From positions 1 to 64,000 of the forward strand of contig NZ_JIBU02000048.1 in assembly GCF_000633595.2 (NCBI RefSeq): a stretch of DNA of 64,000 nt, written 5' to 3'. Position numbers and translations under genes: made by a program. The notes beneath the pieces were generated by a model. That model ran no database searches and was not told the origin of the DNA. It saw nothing but the letters and a program-made list of their open reading frames with translations. The DNA is from Clostridium drakei (GTDB taxonomy: Bacteria; Bacillota; Clostridia; Clostridiales; Clostridiaceae). This document shows, piece by piece, positions 44,040-52,812 of the stretch. The number at the start of each line of letters is the position of its first letter. Within the stretch, counting starts at the first letter, position 1.

Positions 44040-44795
44040 ATGATACGAAGACAAAATGTAAGAAATGCCTTTTTAATAATATCTTTTTTATTATTCCCAA
44101 TTACACAATTTTATTTTTCTCCTTTTCTTATTATATGGGGCGCTTCAAAGGGGCTGATTACTGCAAGTGCTGTTATATTCTCAATGTTTTTCCTTTTTTC
44201 ATTATTGTTTGGACGAGTATTTTGTGGCTGGTTGTGTCCTTGTGGTGCTATGCAGGAAATATTATTTAAAGTAAATAATAAGAATCCTAAAACTGGCAAG
44301 CTTGATTATATTAAATTTTTTATATGGGTTCCGTGGATGATTACAATAGTAACTGTGGCATTATTGGCAGGTGGATATAAAAGAGCAGATTATTTTTTTG
44401 CAATGGATCATGGAATTTCAGTAAGCAATATATATATGTATATTCCATACTATATTGTAATTTTATTATTTTTTCTTAACTCTATAATTTTTGGTAAAAG
44501 AGCAAATTGCCATTATTTATGCTGGATGAGTCCATTTATGATTATTGGAAGAAAAATTAGTAACTTTTTTAATATTCCTTCAGTAAGAATTAAATCTGAA
44601 AAAGATAAATGTATTAATTGTAAAAAATGTAATAGCGAATGTCCAATGAGTCTTGATGTTAACAATATGGTTAATTGCAACAAAATGGAAAACTATGAGT
44701 GCATTTTATGTGGTAAATGCGCTGATGTTTGTCCAAAGAATGTAATTAAATTTAATTTTGGAAGAATACAATTTGCTAAAAAAAATAGAATATAA
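44040..44795 (+). CDS. NapH/CcoG-like membrane Fe-S protein
   Basis: 251 residues with about five membrane helices, the cytoplasmic motif CGWLCPCGAMQE at about 61-72, and two C-terminal 4Fe-4S clusters (CINCKKCNSECP and CILCGKCADVCPK). Such proteins pass electrons between quinone or ferredoxin and a partner redox protein. AGGGAGG precedes the ATG. The flavodoxin-family gene follows with its start 21 bases past the stop, suggesting a membrane-bound electron path to that flavoprotein. Confidence 0.8.
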   Translation: MIRRQNVRNAFLIISFLLFPITQFYFSPFLIIWGASKGLITASAVIFSMFFLFSLLFGRVFCGWLCPCGAMQEILFKVNNKNPKTGKLDYIKFFIWVPWMITIVTVALLAGGYKRADYFFAMDHGISVSNIYMYIPYYIVILLFFLNSIIFGKRANCHYLCWMSPFMIIGRKISNFFNIPSVRIKSEKDKCINCKKCNSECPMSLDVNNMVNCNKMENYECILCGKCADVCPKNVIKFNFGRIQFAKKNRI

Positions 44796-44815
44796 TGATT
44801 GGAAGGAAGTTTTTT

Positions 44816-45385
44816 ATGAAAGTAATAACAATTTTGGGAAGTCCGAAAAGAAATGGCAAAACTGCGAAAGCTCTTGACATGCTCGAAGGAAATCTTATTT
44901 CACAGGGACACGAGGTAGAAAGGGTGCAACTTAGTGACCATATTATTAAAGGATGCATCGGATGTTATGCTTGCATGGCAAATAACGATGGGCCTGGATG
45001 TATTTTGAAAGATGATGCGGTATCGATATTTAAACGAATGATATCGGCAGATGCTGTTGTATATGCTTCTCCTATTTACTGTTATGATTTCACCTCACAG
45101 TTAAAGACTTTTATTGACAGGCATTATTGTCTTACAATAAATTTTGGTTCTCCAAGCCATACATCATCAATTGAGGGAAAGAAGGTTGTTCTTTTAATTA
45201 CATGCATGGGTAGTGAAGAAGGAAATGCAGATCTTGCAAAGGAGATTTTCGATAGATCAATGAGAAATGTGCTAAAATGCAATTTAATTGGGAAATATAC
45301 TATTCCATTAAGCGAAGCACCTGATTTTAATGATAGAGCTAAGGAAGTAGCTAATAAGTTGACAAAAGATATAATACAAAAATAA
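44816..45385 (+). CDS. Flavodoxin-family NAD(P)H-dependent oxidoreductase
   Basis: 189 residues with the FMN loop GSPKRNGKT at about 7-15, a cysteine pair GCIGCYACM and ASPIYCYDFTSQLKTFIDR. This matches the iron-sulfur-flavoprotein/NADPH-FMN reductase family. GGAAGGAAG fixes the ATG at 44816. It follows the Fe-S membrane protein and precedes an alpha/beta hydrolase; a paralogous flavodoxin/hydrolase order is at 49658-50658. Confidence 0.84.
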   Translation: MKVITILGSPKRNGKTAKALDMLEGNLISQGHEVERVQLSDHIIKGCIGCYACMANNDGPGCILKDDAVSIFKRMISADAVVYASPIYCYDFTSQLKTFIDRHYCLTINFGSPSHTSSIEGKKVVLLITCMGSEEGNADLAKEIFDRSMRNVLKCNLIGKYTIPLSEAPDFNDRAKEVANKLTKDIIQK

Positions 45386-45514
45386 CCTTTGTAAAAAGTA
45401 TTGATTATGATACGAGGAAATTTATTTATCTTAAATTGTGAAAAGAGATAAATAGTCGGATTATAATAGATTTTATTTTGTATTTTGAGTACAACGAAAG
45501 GAAGGATGGTTAAT

Positions 45515-46684
45515 ATGAAAAATAATGTTGAGTTCAATTTAGGTGAATATCAATTACATGCTAATCCTAATTTCAATTATCAATTAAACCGAACCTACAA
45601 CGTAAGTAATGGGAATCTTGATGAAATTTTAGAACTTGCTAAAAAAATAACTGATATTAAAGCATGGGAAAAAGAAATGATGGCTCTTGCTGAAAAAGCT
45701 TTAAAGGAAGACAGAATAAAAGATGCTATTGCCTATTTCAGAATGACAGAATTTTTTATGTATGACGGTAATCCAGATAAAATAAAAACATATGATAAGT
45801 CAATAGAATTGTTTTATAAATATCATGATGAACTGTTTCAATCTGGAATATTAAAGTTTCACCATGTTCCATATGATCAAGGGTATCTTCCAGTAATACA
45901 TGCCGTACCTGAAGGGGAGTGTATAGACACAATTCTAATACATGGCGGATTTGATTCCTATATGGAAGAATTCTTTCCTTCATTATTGTATCTTAGAGAA
46001 AATGGATTTGAAGTATATCTATTTGAAGGTCCAGGTCAGGGAAATCCCTTAAGGAAACAGGGAATTAAATTTTCAATTGAATGGGAAAGGCCTGTAAAAG
46101 CTTTACTAGATTATTATAATTTAAGTGATGTGACAATAATAGGAATATCCATGGGGGCTATTCTGGCACCAAGGGCGGCGGCGTTTGAAAACCGAATAAA
46201 AAGAGTTGTAGCTTGGAGTGTATGTGTTAACATGCTTGAACTACTTCTTGACGCTGTTCCTACAAAAGAAAAAGAGACTTTAACAAAATTACTAAGACAA
46301 AATGATAAAGATACTATAAATAATATAATGTATAAACAGATGAAGAAGGAACCTTTAATAGATTGGTCAATGCATCATGGTTTTTATAATATGGGAGTAA
46401 ATAACCCTTATGATTATATGCTTGCAGCAAATAAATATGAATATAGGGATGTTGCGGATAAGATCACACAGGATTTTATGTTACTAGGTGCTGAAAAAGA
46501 TCATTTAATACGTATAGAAAAATATAAAGATGCTATTGATAGTCTTAAAAATGTAAAATCATTAACATATAGAATGTTTACTGAGAAAGAGAATGCAGCA
46601 AGTCATTGTAATACTGGAAATCCTAAATTAGTTCTTGATACTATCATTTCATGGATAAAAATAATTAAAAATAGAGAAGAGTAG
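45515..46684 (+). CDS. FrsA-like alpha/beta hydrolase with helical N-terminal domain
   Basis: 389 residues. Residues 1-110 are helical, followed by an alpha/beta-hydrolase fold with nucleophile elbow GISMGA at about 218-223 and FEGPGQGNPLRKQG. The acid is probably in LGAEKDHL and the His in SHCNTG. Members hydrolyse esters or act on small acyl compounds. AAGGAAGG 8 bases upstream sets the ATG. It is paralogous to the truncated hydrolase at 50227-50658. Confidence 0.82.
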   Translation: MKNNVEFNLGEYQLHANPNFNYQLNRTYNVSNGNLDEILELAKKITDIKAWEKEMMALAEKALKEDRIKDAIAYFRMTEFFMYDGNPDKIKTYDKSIELFYKYHDELFQSGILKFHHVPYDQGYLPVIHAVPEGECIDTILIHGGFDSYMEEFFPSLLYLRENGFEVYLFEGPGQGNPLRKQGIKFSIEWERPVKALLDYYNLSDVTIIGISMGAILAPRAAAFENRIKRVVAWSVCVNMLELLLDAVPTKEKETLTKLLRQNDKDTINNIMYKQMKKEPLIDWSMHHGFYNMGVNNPYDYMLAANKYEYRDVADKITQDFMLLGAEKDHLIRIEKYKDAIDSLKNVKSLTYRMFTEKENAASHCNTGNPKLVLDTIISWIKIIKNREE

Positions 46685-46746
46685 TTTTTTAGAAATCTAT
46701 AAAAAAACTATTTGATGATTACTCAAAATATGTTTCAATTGCTTAT

Positions 46747-46790
46747 AACCCTTCAAGCTCGCAAAGTTTGGAGGGTTGCTTTATATCTAT
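46747..46790 (+). terminator. Terminator after the hydrolase gene
   Basis: AACCCTTCAA ... TTTGGAGGGTT stem followed by GCTTTATAT. Confidence 0.5.
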
Positions 46791-46846
46791 TTTATTTCCT
46801 AAAGTTTAATTAAATGGATATGGACAAACTACATTTAAAAAATATA

Positions 46847-46894
46847 TTGACACATAATATAAAAAAGAATAAAATGAATTTGAATTCAAATTCA
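46847..46894 (+). promoter_or_regulatory. TetR promoter with 20-bp perfect operator
   Basis: TTGACA, 17 bases, TAAAAT (46847-46875), immediately followed by TGAATTTGAATTCAAATTCA. Confidence 0.8.
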
Positions 46895-46922
46895 ATAAAG
46901 TTTATACGAGGAGAGAAATATA

Positions 46923-47567
46923 ATGAAGGATACTAATTCTAGCAAAAGCTCTTTAAAAAGAAACAATATTCTTGAAGCAGCTGCAAAAATTTTTTCAGAG
47001 AAAGGATACATTGAAGCTTCTATAAAAAATATAACAGATGAAGCTAATGTAGCAGTAGGAACCTTTTATAATTATTTTAATGATAAAGAAGAGGTTTTGG
47101 AGCAAATTTATGAAGAAATTTCTAACATGAGTCTAAAGGCAGCTTCTGAAGTTTCTATGAATAAGGATGATAGCATTTCTCAAAAGTTTACTTTGGCAAT
47201 GGCATATGTAATTAACATATATGCAAAAAATAAAAATTTATCCAAGATATTATTCGTGAAGTCTATGGGAATAAATGAAGCATTTGAAAAGAAACGTTGG
47301 GAGATATTAGATAGAACAAATGTATATTTAAGGCAGATATTAGAACATTTAAAAAAACAGCATTCCTTAAATATTTATGATGTTAATGTAACTTCGGTTT
47401 TACTTACACAAAGTATATTTGGTGTTATTACATATTGGCTTAATGAAAAGCTTACTAATGATTTGAAAGATATAATATTTTCCTTGTGTACATATCACCT
47501 AAAAGCACTTAACATTGATTTTACATATGAAGAGATAAATAAATGTATAAATCAAATAGAAATATGA
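46923..47567 (+). CDS. TetR-family regulator
   Basis: 214 residues with helix-turn-helix (SIKNITDEANVAVGTFYNYF in pieces SIKNITDEANVAVG and FYNYFNDKEEVL at about 36-66). GAGGAG precedes the ATG. The perfect operator over its promoter indicates autorepression. The hydrolase gene downstream (96 bases) is the likely partner. Confidence 0.86.
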   Translation: MKDTNSSKSSLKRNNILEAAAKIFSEKGYIEASIKNITDEANVAVGTFYNYFNDKEEVLEQIYEEISNMSLKAASEVSMNKDDSISQKFTLAMAYVINIYAKNKNLSKILFVKSMGINEAFEKKRWEILDRTNVYLRQILEHLKKQHSLNIYDVNVTSVLLTQSIFGVITYWLNEKLTNDLKDIIFSLCTYHLKALNIDFTYEEINKCINQIEI

Positions 47568-47663
47568 GAGCATGAAAAAATTTGATAAAACAAATGAAAA
47601 GAAAAATAGTTTTTTGCATTTGAAACAATTAATAATTTTATTAAATTTAAGGAGATGGATGTT

Positions 47664-48443
47664 ATGAAAGAATATAGAACTAAAGAGATTTATGGTGATT
47701 TTTATGAAAATGAAGGGAAACCGTTAGTTGTTATTATAGCAGGAAGCAGGCCTGGACTTCCACTCGTAAGTGAAAAATTAATGGATTATTTAATACCTGA
47801 TTATAATGTTTTACGATTAGCATATTACGGAGTTCCTGGACTTTCTGAATCTCTAGAAAATGTTCCATTAGAATACTTTATAAATGCTGCTAATTATATT
47901 AAAGAAAATTATAAAGTAGCTGATAATAAGGTGATTTTTATTGGATGCTCTAAAGGTGGAGAAGCGGCATTATTATTGACTAAGTATATGGAGTCGGCAG
48001 TTACTATTGCTTGTGTAGCTAGCTGTTATGTATTTCAAGGGTTACCAAATGATCTTTACAGCATGTCACAGGTACCGCCTAAATCTTCATGGTCTTTTAA
48101 TAATAAGGAGCTGCCATACATCAAGTTTGAATTTGATGAAGATGATATTGAAGATACAAAGAATCAATATTTTTGTAAAATTCATGAAAAATCTATAGAG
48201 AAAAACTTTAATCAAGAAGCATTGATAAATATTGATAATTATAAAGGAAAGATATTTCTTCTTTCTTCGGAAAATGACAGGTACTGGCCAAGTAAAAAAA
48301 TGAGTAATATGCTAGGACAAAATAGCAAGAACAAAAATAATGTAAAGCATGTTTGCTTAAATTTAGAGGGGCATGGTTTTTTGACTTATGATGAGTCAGT
48401 TAATGAGATGATTCAATATTTAGAGGAAATAAAACAAGCATAG
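47664..48443 (+). CDS. Acyl-CoA thioesterase/BAAT C-terminal-type alpha/beta hydrolase
   Basis: 259 residues with nucleophile elbow GCSKGGEAALLL at about 92-103 and a C-terminal HGFLTYDE that probably gives the catalytic His. This pattern is that of the bile-acid-CoA:amino-acid N-acyltransferase C-terminal domain and acyl-CoA thioesterases. The start at 47664 has AAGGAG 9 bases upstream; the ATG at 47655 directly abuts that site. It is probably regulated by the TetR protein upstream. Confidence 0.75.
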   Translation: MKEYRTKEIYGDFYENEGKPLVVIIAGSRPGLPLVSEKLMDYLIPDYNVLRLAYYGVPGLSESLENVPLEYFINAANYIKENYKVADNKVIFIGCSKGGEAALLLTKYMESAVTIACVASCYVFQGLPNDLYSMSQVPPKSSWSFNNKELPYIKFEFDEDDIEDTKNQYFCKIHEKSIEKNFNQEALINIDNYKGKIFLLSSENDRYWPSKKMSNMLGQNSKNKNNVKHVCLNLEGHGFLTYDESVNEMIQYLEEIKQA

Positions 48444-48551
48444 AAGTTTGCTGCGCTTATAAATATCCCTAGGTGATGTGAACCAAGATATAATTAGATT
48501 TAATAGAGCTATATATTCACAGGCTATTGGATTTTAACTAAATATGTTAAG

Positions 48552-48594
48552 AAGAAAAAGTGCTAATCTTTGTTGGATGGAGCACTTTTTTCTT
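48552..48594 (+). terminator. Terminator downstream of the BAAT-type gene
   Basis: AAAAAGTGCT ... AGCACTTTTTTC. Confidence 0.75.
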
Positions 48595-48734
48595 TGCTTT
48601 TAATTTCTATATCAAGACCAAGAAATTTGACCTTAATCTTTAAGTTATATACAAAATGATTATGTTGTAAAATTAATCTAATAATATAAATTATTGAAAC
48701 ACATTTTATCCGATCGCTAGCATTGCTAATATCC

Positions 48735-48800
48735 ACCCACTTTATTCAAGTGGGGGATAAAATATTCAAAACCCCCGCAGCCATCTACTGCGGAATTTCT
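48735..48800. other. Two adjacent hairpins, possible IS200/IS605 end
   Basis: CCCACTT-TATTC-AAGTGGG at 48736-48754 and CCGCAG-CCATCTA-CTGCGG at 48775-48793 lie together in an otherwise empty gap 48444-49002. Subterminal hairpins of this kind are found at IS200/IS605-type ends, but no tnpA/tnpB is present. Confidence 0.35.
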
Positions 48801-49002
48801 AATTTTTACTTTAAAATTATACCATAATTTTGTAGAACATATACATAAGAATAAAATGAAAAACCTCATTTAGAAATTCGCTGAACTCATAAATATCTAC
48901 AAAGAATATAAATAAATTGTTTAAAGTTTAGGATTATTTATGGTGAAGCGTATCATAAATAAGTGAGGCTTATAGACGTGAACTTTTTAATATGTCGGTC
49001 AA

Positions 49003-49515
49003 TTATTCTAACACTTCATCAGAAATATTCGGGATTTTCATTCTTTCTTCAAACCCATCCATTGGAACACCATCATAACTATATAGCTTTTTTAAAAGTT
49101 TACATAGTGCTTCCAATTCTTCTTTCTTAAAATCTTTAAATATATCAACCATAAAATTTTTCTTAGCATCCTTTCCATTTTTTGAAAGAGAACGGATGCC
49201 TGCTTCTGTAAATACTACATTAACCGCTCTTTTATCCTTTTCTGATGGCATTACTGAAATATATTTTTTTTTCTCAAGGCTTTTGATAATTCTTGCTGCA
49301 TTCTGCTTAGTCGTGCCCAATTTACCTGCTATATTTATGATTGTAGCATCACCTTTAGGTATATGAAGTATTGCTATGAGTGTCATAAACTGCTTGCTTG
49401 TTAGATCATCGGAGTAACTGTCACCTGCAGTTTGAAGTTTGTTTGAAACCGCCATGAGACTAGCATATGTCTGATCCATTATAAATTGTAGTTCGTTAAA
49501 ATCCTTGTTATCCAA
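49003..49515 (-). CDS. MarR-family regulator
   Basis: About 170 residues with winged helix TIINIAGKLGTTKQNAARIIKSLEKK (NIAGKLGTTKQN, IIKSLEKKKYI at about 70-95) and wing PSEKDKRAVNVVF. The start is most likely the TTG 7 bases after GGGAGG. It is divergent from a flavodoxin-family gene. The intergenic region has two TAGACAA-N4-TTGAC words that may be its operators. Confidence 0.83.
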   Translation of the reverse strand: MDNKDFNELQFIMDQTYASLMAVSNKLQTAGDSYSDDLTSKQFMTLIAILHIPKGDATIINIAGKLGTTKQNAARIIKSLEKKKYISVMPSEKDKRAVNVVFTEAGIRSLSKNGKDAKKNFMVDIFKDFKKEELEALCKLLKKLYSYDGVPMDGFEERMKIPNISDEVLE

Positions 49516-49563
49516 TTTCAATCCTCCCAATTAATATAGTTAATAAAAATATTATATCACATA

Positions 49564-49624
49564 TAGACAAGGGGTTGACAAAATATTTTTAAAGACATAT
49601 ATTAATTTTAGACAACGCATTGAC
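49564..49624. promoter_or_regulatory. Twin MarR operator candidates
   Basis: TAGACAA-GGGG-TTGACA at 49564-49580 and TAGACAA-CGCA-TTGAC at 49609-49624, 45 bases apart, between the divergent genes. Confidence 0.55.
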
Positions 49625-49657
49625 TAGAATTAAAAAAGATTTTTAAGGAGAATAAAA

Positions 49658-50248
49658 ATGAAATTTATAACTATTATGGGAAGTCCAAAGAAAAACGGAA
49701 AAACTGCTTTTACATTGTCACTATTCGAAGATCATATGAGAAAAGCTGGACATGAAATTGAGAGAATTAATGCCATCGATATAAACATTAACAACTGCCA
49801 AGAATGTTATGCCTGCAGACGTAAAAGTTCAGAACATGGCTGTCCTCAAAAGGATGATTGGGATATGTTATCTAAGAAACTAATTGCTGCAGATGGTGTA
49901 ATATATGCAACACCGCTTTTCTGCTATGGCATGTCTGGTCAAATTAAACCAATTATGGACAGACACTTCAGTCTAATGAATAAGGATCTGTTAAAAGGCA
50001 AACTTTCAGCAGAACTAGTTACTTGCGGAGGTGAAGAAGCTAACAATGCAGATTGTATTCAAACAATATTCAGACGTGCTTTTGATATAAATAAAGGAAA
50101 TAAATTCAAAACTACCGTTGTTGGGACCTACGTTGCGGAATCAAGCGTAAAACCTGACTTTGAAAAAAGAGCAGAAGTAGTTGCCGAAAAAATGTTCAAT
50201 GACTTTAACTGTGCTATTGGAAGGTTATGGAACTTAATCACCCAGTAA
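49658..50248 (+). CDS. Flavodoxin-family oxidoreductase, paralogue with altered C-terminus
   Basis: 196 residues, clearly similar to the 44816-45385 product: GSPKKNGKT at about 8-16, CQECYACRRKS, ATPLFCYGMSGQIKPIMDR. The last about 15 residues (NCAIGRLWNLITQ) have no counterpart and overlap the start of a truncated hydrolase frame, so a deletion probably joined the two genes. TTAAGGAGAATAAAA precedes the ATG. The catalytic fold appears complete. Confidence 0.82.
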   Translation: MKFITIMGSPKKNGKTAFTLSLFEDHMRKAGHEIERINAIDININNCQECYACRRKSSEHGCPQKDDWDMLSKKLIAADGVIYATPLFCYGMSGQIKPIMDRHFSLMNKDLLKGKLSAELVTCGGEEANNADCIQTIFRRAFDINKGNKFKTTVVGTYVAESSVKPDFEKRAEVVAEKMFNDFNCAIGRLWNLITQ

Positions 50249-50658
50249 TTAAGTCTGTTATGGTACCGTATGAAGGTACAACTCTGCCTGCCCATTATTA
50301 TCAGTTAAATGATACAAATGAGCCAAAGCCAGTTTTGATACTTTTAACAGGATTTGACGGTACAAAGGAAGAATTCTATGGATTAGCAATGACAGCCCTT
50401 GAACACGGAATGAACTGTCTTGCCATAGAAGGTCCTGGACAAGGTGAAGTTGTTAAAAAGCAGCATTTATATTTCAGATATGACTATGAAGCTATTGTCA
50501 CCCCTGCTGTAGATTACCTCCTTGCGAATGAAGAAGTAGATCCAGAAAAGATAGTTCTATGGGGTGAAAGCTTTGGAGGATACCTGGCACCACGAGCAGC
50601 AGCCTTTGAACATCGTCTTGCTGCATGTATAGCAAACAGCGGAATCTTTTGTTGCTAA
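50227..50658 (+). pseudogene. Internal fragment of an FrsA-like alpha/beta hydrolase
   Basis: 143 residues covering the first half of the hydrolase fold: VLILLTGFDGTKEEFYG, AIEGPGQGE and the nucleophile elbow WGESFGGYLAPRAAAF. It lacks the helical N-terminal domain (about 110 residues) and everything after IANSGIF, including the catalytic acid and His, compared with the 389-residue paralogue at 45515. The ATG has poor spacing to GGAAGG. Non-functional as a hydrolase. Confidence 0.78.
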
Positions 50659-50661
50659 AAA

Positions 50662-50713
50662 TATAGAAAGAGGTTCTGCAAGGATACACTTCTTGGAGAA
50701 TCTCTTTCTATAG
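50662..50713. terminator. Hairpin after the hydrolase fragment
   Basis: ATAGAAAGAG ... CTCTTTCTAT, 10-base perfect arms, no long T run on either side. Confidence 0.45.
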
Positions 50714-50818
50714 GGTGGCGAGCTAAATGCAATTAAAGGATTTTACTGTTGAGGGAATTGTATAAATATGTTATTATGCTTTTTTAAAGTAGAGTTTATA
50801 CAACTAACTACGTTCAAA

Positions 50819-51790
50819 TTATACAGGGAATACAATGCTTCCAAGAAAGATTGGCTGCGTACTTTGCATATAATAATCCCAGAGACTTGCCCTTATGATT
50901 TGATCATTCTCATAAGTTTTAAAATAGTATTCACATGTATTAGTGTTTATAAAAGCAATATATTTTGTATAATCAGCGGTTCCTTTATCAGTTAAGACAA
51001 TACCTTTAGGAATAAAAACGCTGTTCATAATATGAAAGCATGTCATAAGTGTTTCGGAGCGGTTTTTGGGAACTGTTACATGTGTTTTTAGAAATGCTGT
51101 GCGGACGAAACGCTCAGGAGATGTGAAGCCTCCTGGGAGATGTATGCTTCCTGCACCCTGACCAAAAGGGGTTAATGATACATTTCCCCAACAAGCTTTC
51201 TTTTGTTGATTAATTGATACATTCATATAATTTCTTAGATTGGTCATATGCCAGTTAAAATCAGGACTATTCGCCATGACACCTATGGGATTATCAATTA
51301 TTTCAAGACCTGTTTTAGTTTGTTCAATAACAACACATTTGCCACTTTTATCAGTAGCAATCCAATGTAAAGGAGCAGCTTTTTTGGTAACTGGATCTTC
51401 TATACCTACGATACGGATGTTTTCTAATAAAGGCTTTAAATCATCCACGGAACCACAACGTCCTAAAATATAATGTAGAAAATCTAGTGAAGCAATCTGC
51501 TCTTTATCCTTTATGGGTAAATCATAATAAGCATAACCTGAAAAGTATAAGACTGCACCAGAAAATCCTCGTTCATTTACACCATCGAAACAACCTAACA
51601 TTCCATCAGTTTCTTGACCGATACAGATAAAGCTATAGTTATCAATGTATTTTTTTGTCGTTGTAAGGCTATGCCATTTGTAATCTTTGGGTATTATATA
51701 AACTCCAGGTTCAATGGGACGGGAAAAATCCATGGTTCTTCCAAAAAAATTCTCACCTTTCATAGATTGTAATGTAATAGCGGTACACAT
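50819..51790 (-). CDS. Choloylglycine hydrolase-family enzyme (bile salt hydrolase/penicillin V acylase)
   Basis: 323 residues of the Ntn-hydrolase type: Met1-Cys2 (MCTAITLQ), the nucleophile after Met removal, GRTMDFS with Arg and Asp at about 16-20, NERGFSGAVLYF and a C-terminal FVRTAFL with the conserved Arg. These enzymes deconjugate bile salts, cleave penicillin V or degrade N-acyl-homoserine-lactone-like amides in the cytoplasm. The start is set by GGAGG 7 bases before the MC codons; upstream in-frame sequence is not part of the protein. Substrate class is open. Confidence 0.87.
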   Translation of the reverse strand: MCTAITLQSMKGENFFGRTMDFSRPIEPGVYIIPKDYKWHSLTTTKKYIDNYSFICIGQETDGMLGCFDGVNERGFSGAVLYFSGYAYYDLPIKDKEQIASLDFLHYILGRCGSVDDLKPLLENIRIVGIEDPVTKKAAPLHWIATDKSGKCVVIEQTKTGLEIIDNPIGVMANSPDFNWHMTNLRNYMNVSINQQKKACWGNVSLTPFGQGAGSIHLPGGFTSPERFVRTAFLKTHVTVPKNRSETLMTCFHIMNSVFIPKGIVLTDKGTADYTKYIAFINTNTCEYYFKTYENDQIIRASLWDYYMQSTQPIFLGSIVFPV

Positions 51791-51887
51791 ACCATAACCT
51801 CCAATGTTATAAATGTCATAATTATAATGTATGCTTCCATAGTAAATAAGTTGCAACTTCCTAAATGGAGGTATAATCTCCTCCTCA

Positions 51888-51995
51888 CCCAAGTACCCCA
51901 GGGGTCGTTACAGAAACTGGAAGCTTATGTTTGCTAATTCTCGCCTTCTTTTGTCCTCTGTACTTTCATTTCTTCTTGCCATTTTAAAAATTTCC
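51888..51995 (-). pseudogene. Short unrecognised frame, possible transposase N-terminus
   Basis: A minus-strand frame starting MARRNESTEDKRRRELANI stops after about 24 residues. The style recalls transposase beginnings but is too short to name. The gap 51791-52362 otherwise holds the YD-repeat remnant and MarR promoter. Confidence 0.25.
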
Positions 51996-52061
51996 TGGGT
52001 GATGTAGTTATCTTACACCAACTAGGATGTTTACACAAACATTGAAACGGTCTCATCAAAA

Positions 52062-52262
52062 TCAAATGAATGCTATGTAAAACTTGTTCACATAGCAGGA
52101 GAAGCTTGTGGTCTTTTCCATCGGATTAGTAACTATGCTTAAATATCCGATTGTATCATACGCATAAGTTATAACTAGTCCTGCAAAATCCGTGATCGTA
52201 TTTCTATTGCGTTCCTTAATCCATGTCATAAATCCATTATTGTTGAAGTCGTAGGAGAACAA
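52062..52262 (-). pseudogene. YD/RHS-repeat protein fragment
   Basis: 66 residues, of which FSYDFNNNGFMTWIKERNR and ITYAYDTIGYLSIVTNP keep the YD-repeat rhythm (tyrosine-aspartate with turns) of RHS/polymorphic toxin shells. There is no start or ribosome site, and the frame runs into chance sequence. It is a relic of a much larger gene. A polymorphic-toxin-like relic is also present near 61.0 kb. Confidence 0.55.
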
Positions 52263-52300
52263 ATCCTTTGTAGTAATTTTATTGTCACGGCAAATTTAGG

Positions 52301-52351
52301 TTGACAATAGTACGATTTCATACTATCATTAAAAAGTACGATTTCGTACTT
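52301..52351 (+). promoter_or_regulatory. MarR promoter with two TACGA operators
   Basis: TTGACA, 17 bases, TATCAT (52301-52329). Operator TAGTACGATTTCATACTA fills the spacer (52308-52325), and AAGTACGATTTCGTACTT lies downstream (52334-52351). Confidence 0.82.
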
Positions 52352-52362
52352 GGAGGTGGAAA

Positions 52363-52800
52363 ATGAATCAAGAAAAAATCAATGACACACATCAAATCAA
52401 TTATTTGACTACTGAAATGAAAGCGCTGTATCATCAGTCATCTTTAAAACTTGGTATTTCAGATAGCAGATCTATTGTATTGTATAGTATTTATGATGCT
52501 GGAGGTGAATGTTTACTTAGTGATGTCTACAAAAAATCAGGCATAACTAAACAAACAATTAACTCCGCAATTCGTGCCTTAGAGGCCGATGACATCCTCT
52601 ATTTGGAACAGTATATGGGTCGCTTCAAAAAAATAATCCTTACCGAAAAAGGAAAAGACTATACAAATCAAACGGTAGCAAGGCTATTCGAAGCTGAACT
52701 TCGAACATTTGATACTTGGACAAGGGAAGAAATCAACACATATATTCGTTTGATGAAAAAACATGCAGATTGTTTCCGCCAGCAAATAGAAAAACTATAA
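52363..52800 (+). CDS. MarR-family regulator of the MFS pump
   Basis: 145 residues with winged helix LLSDVYKKSGITKQTINSAIRALEADD (SDVYKKSGITKQ, NSAIRALEADDIL at about 45-70) and wing YMGRFKKIILT. TTGGAGGTGG precedes the ATG. It is 12 bases before the Bcr/CflA-type pump. Twin operators on its promoter indicate tight autorepression relieved by a drug-like ligand. Confidence 0.86.
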   Translation: MNQEKINDTHQINYLTTEMKALYHQSSLKLGISDSRSIVLYSIYDAGGECLLSDVYKKSGITKQTINSAIRALEADDILYLEQYMGRFKKIILTEKGKDYTNQTVARLFEAELRTFDTWTREEINTYIRLMKKHADCFRQQIEKL

Positions 52801-52812
52801 AGGAGTATCAAA

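Noticed and set aside
45124-45537. A 137-residue minus-strand frame
   Set aside because: Shadow of the flavodoxin-family gene and the hydrolase start region; hydrophobic only because of complementary codons.
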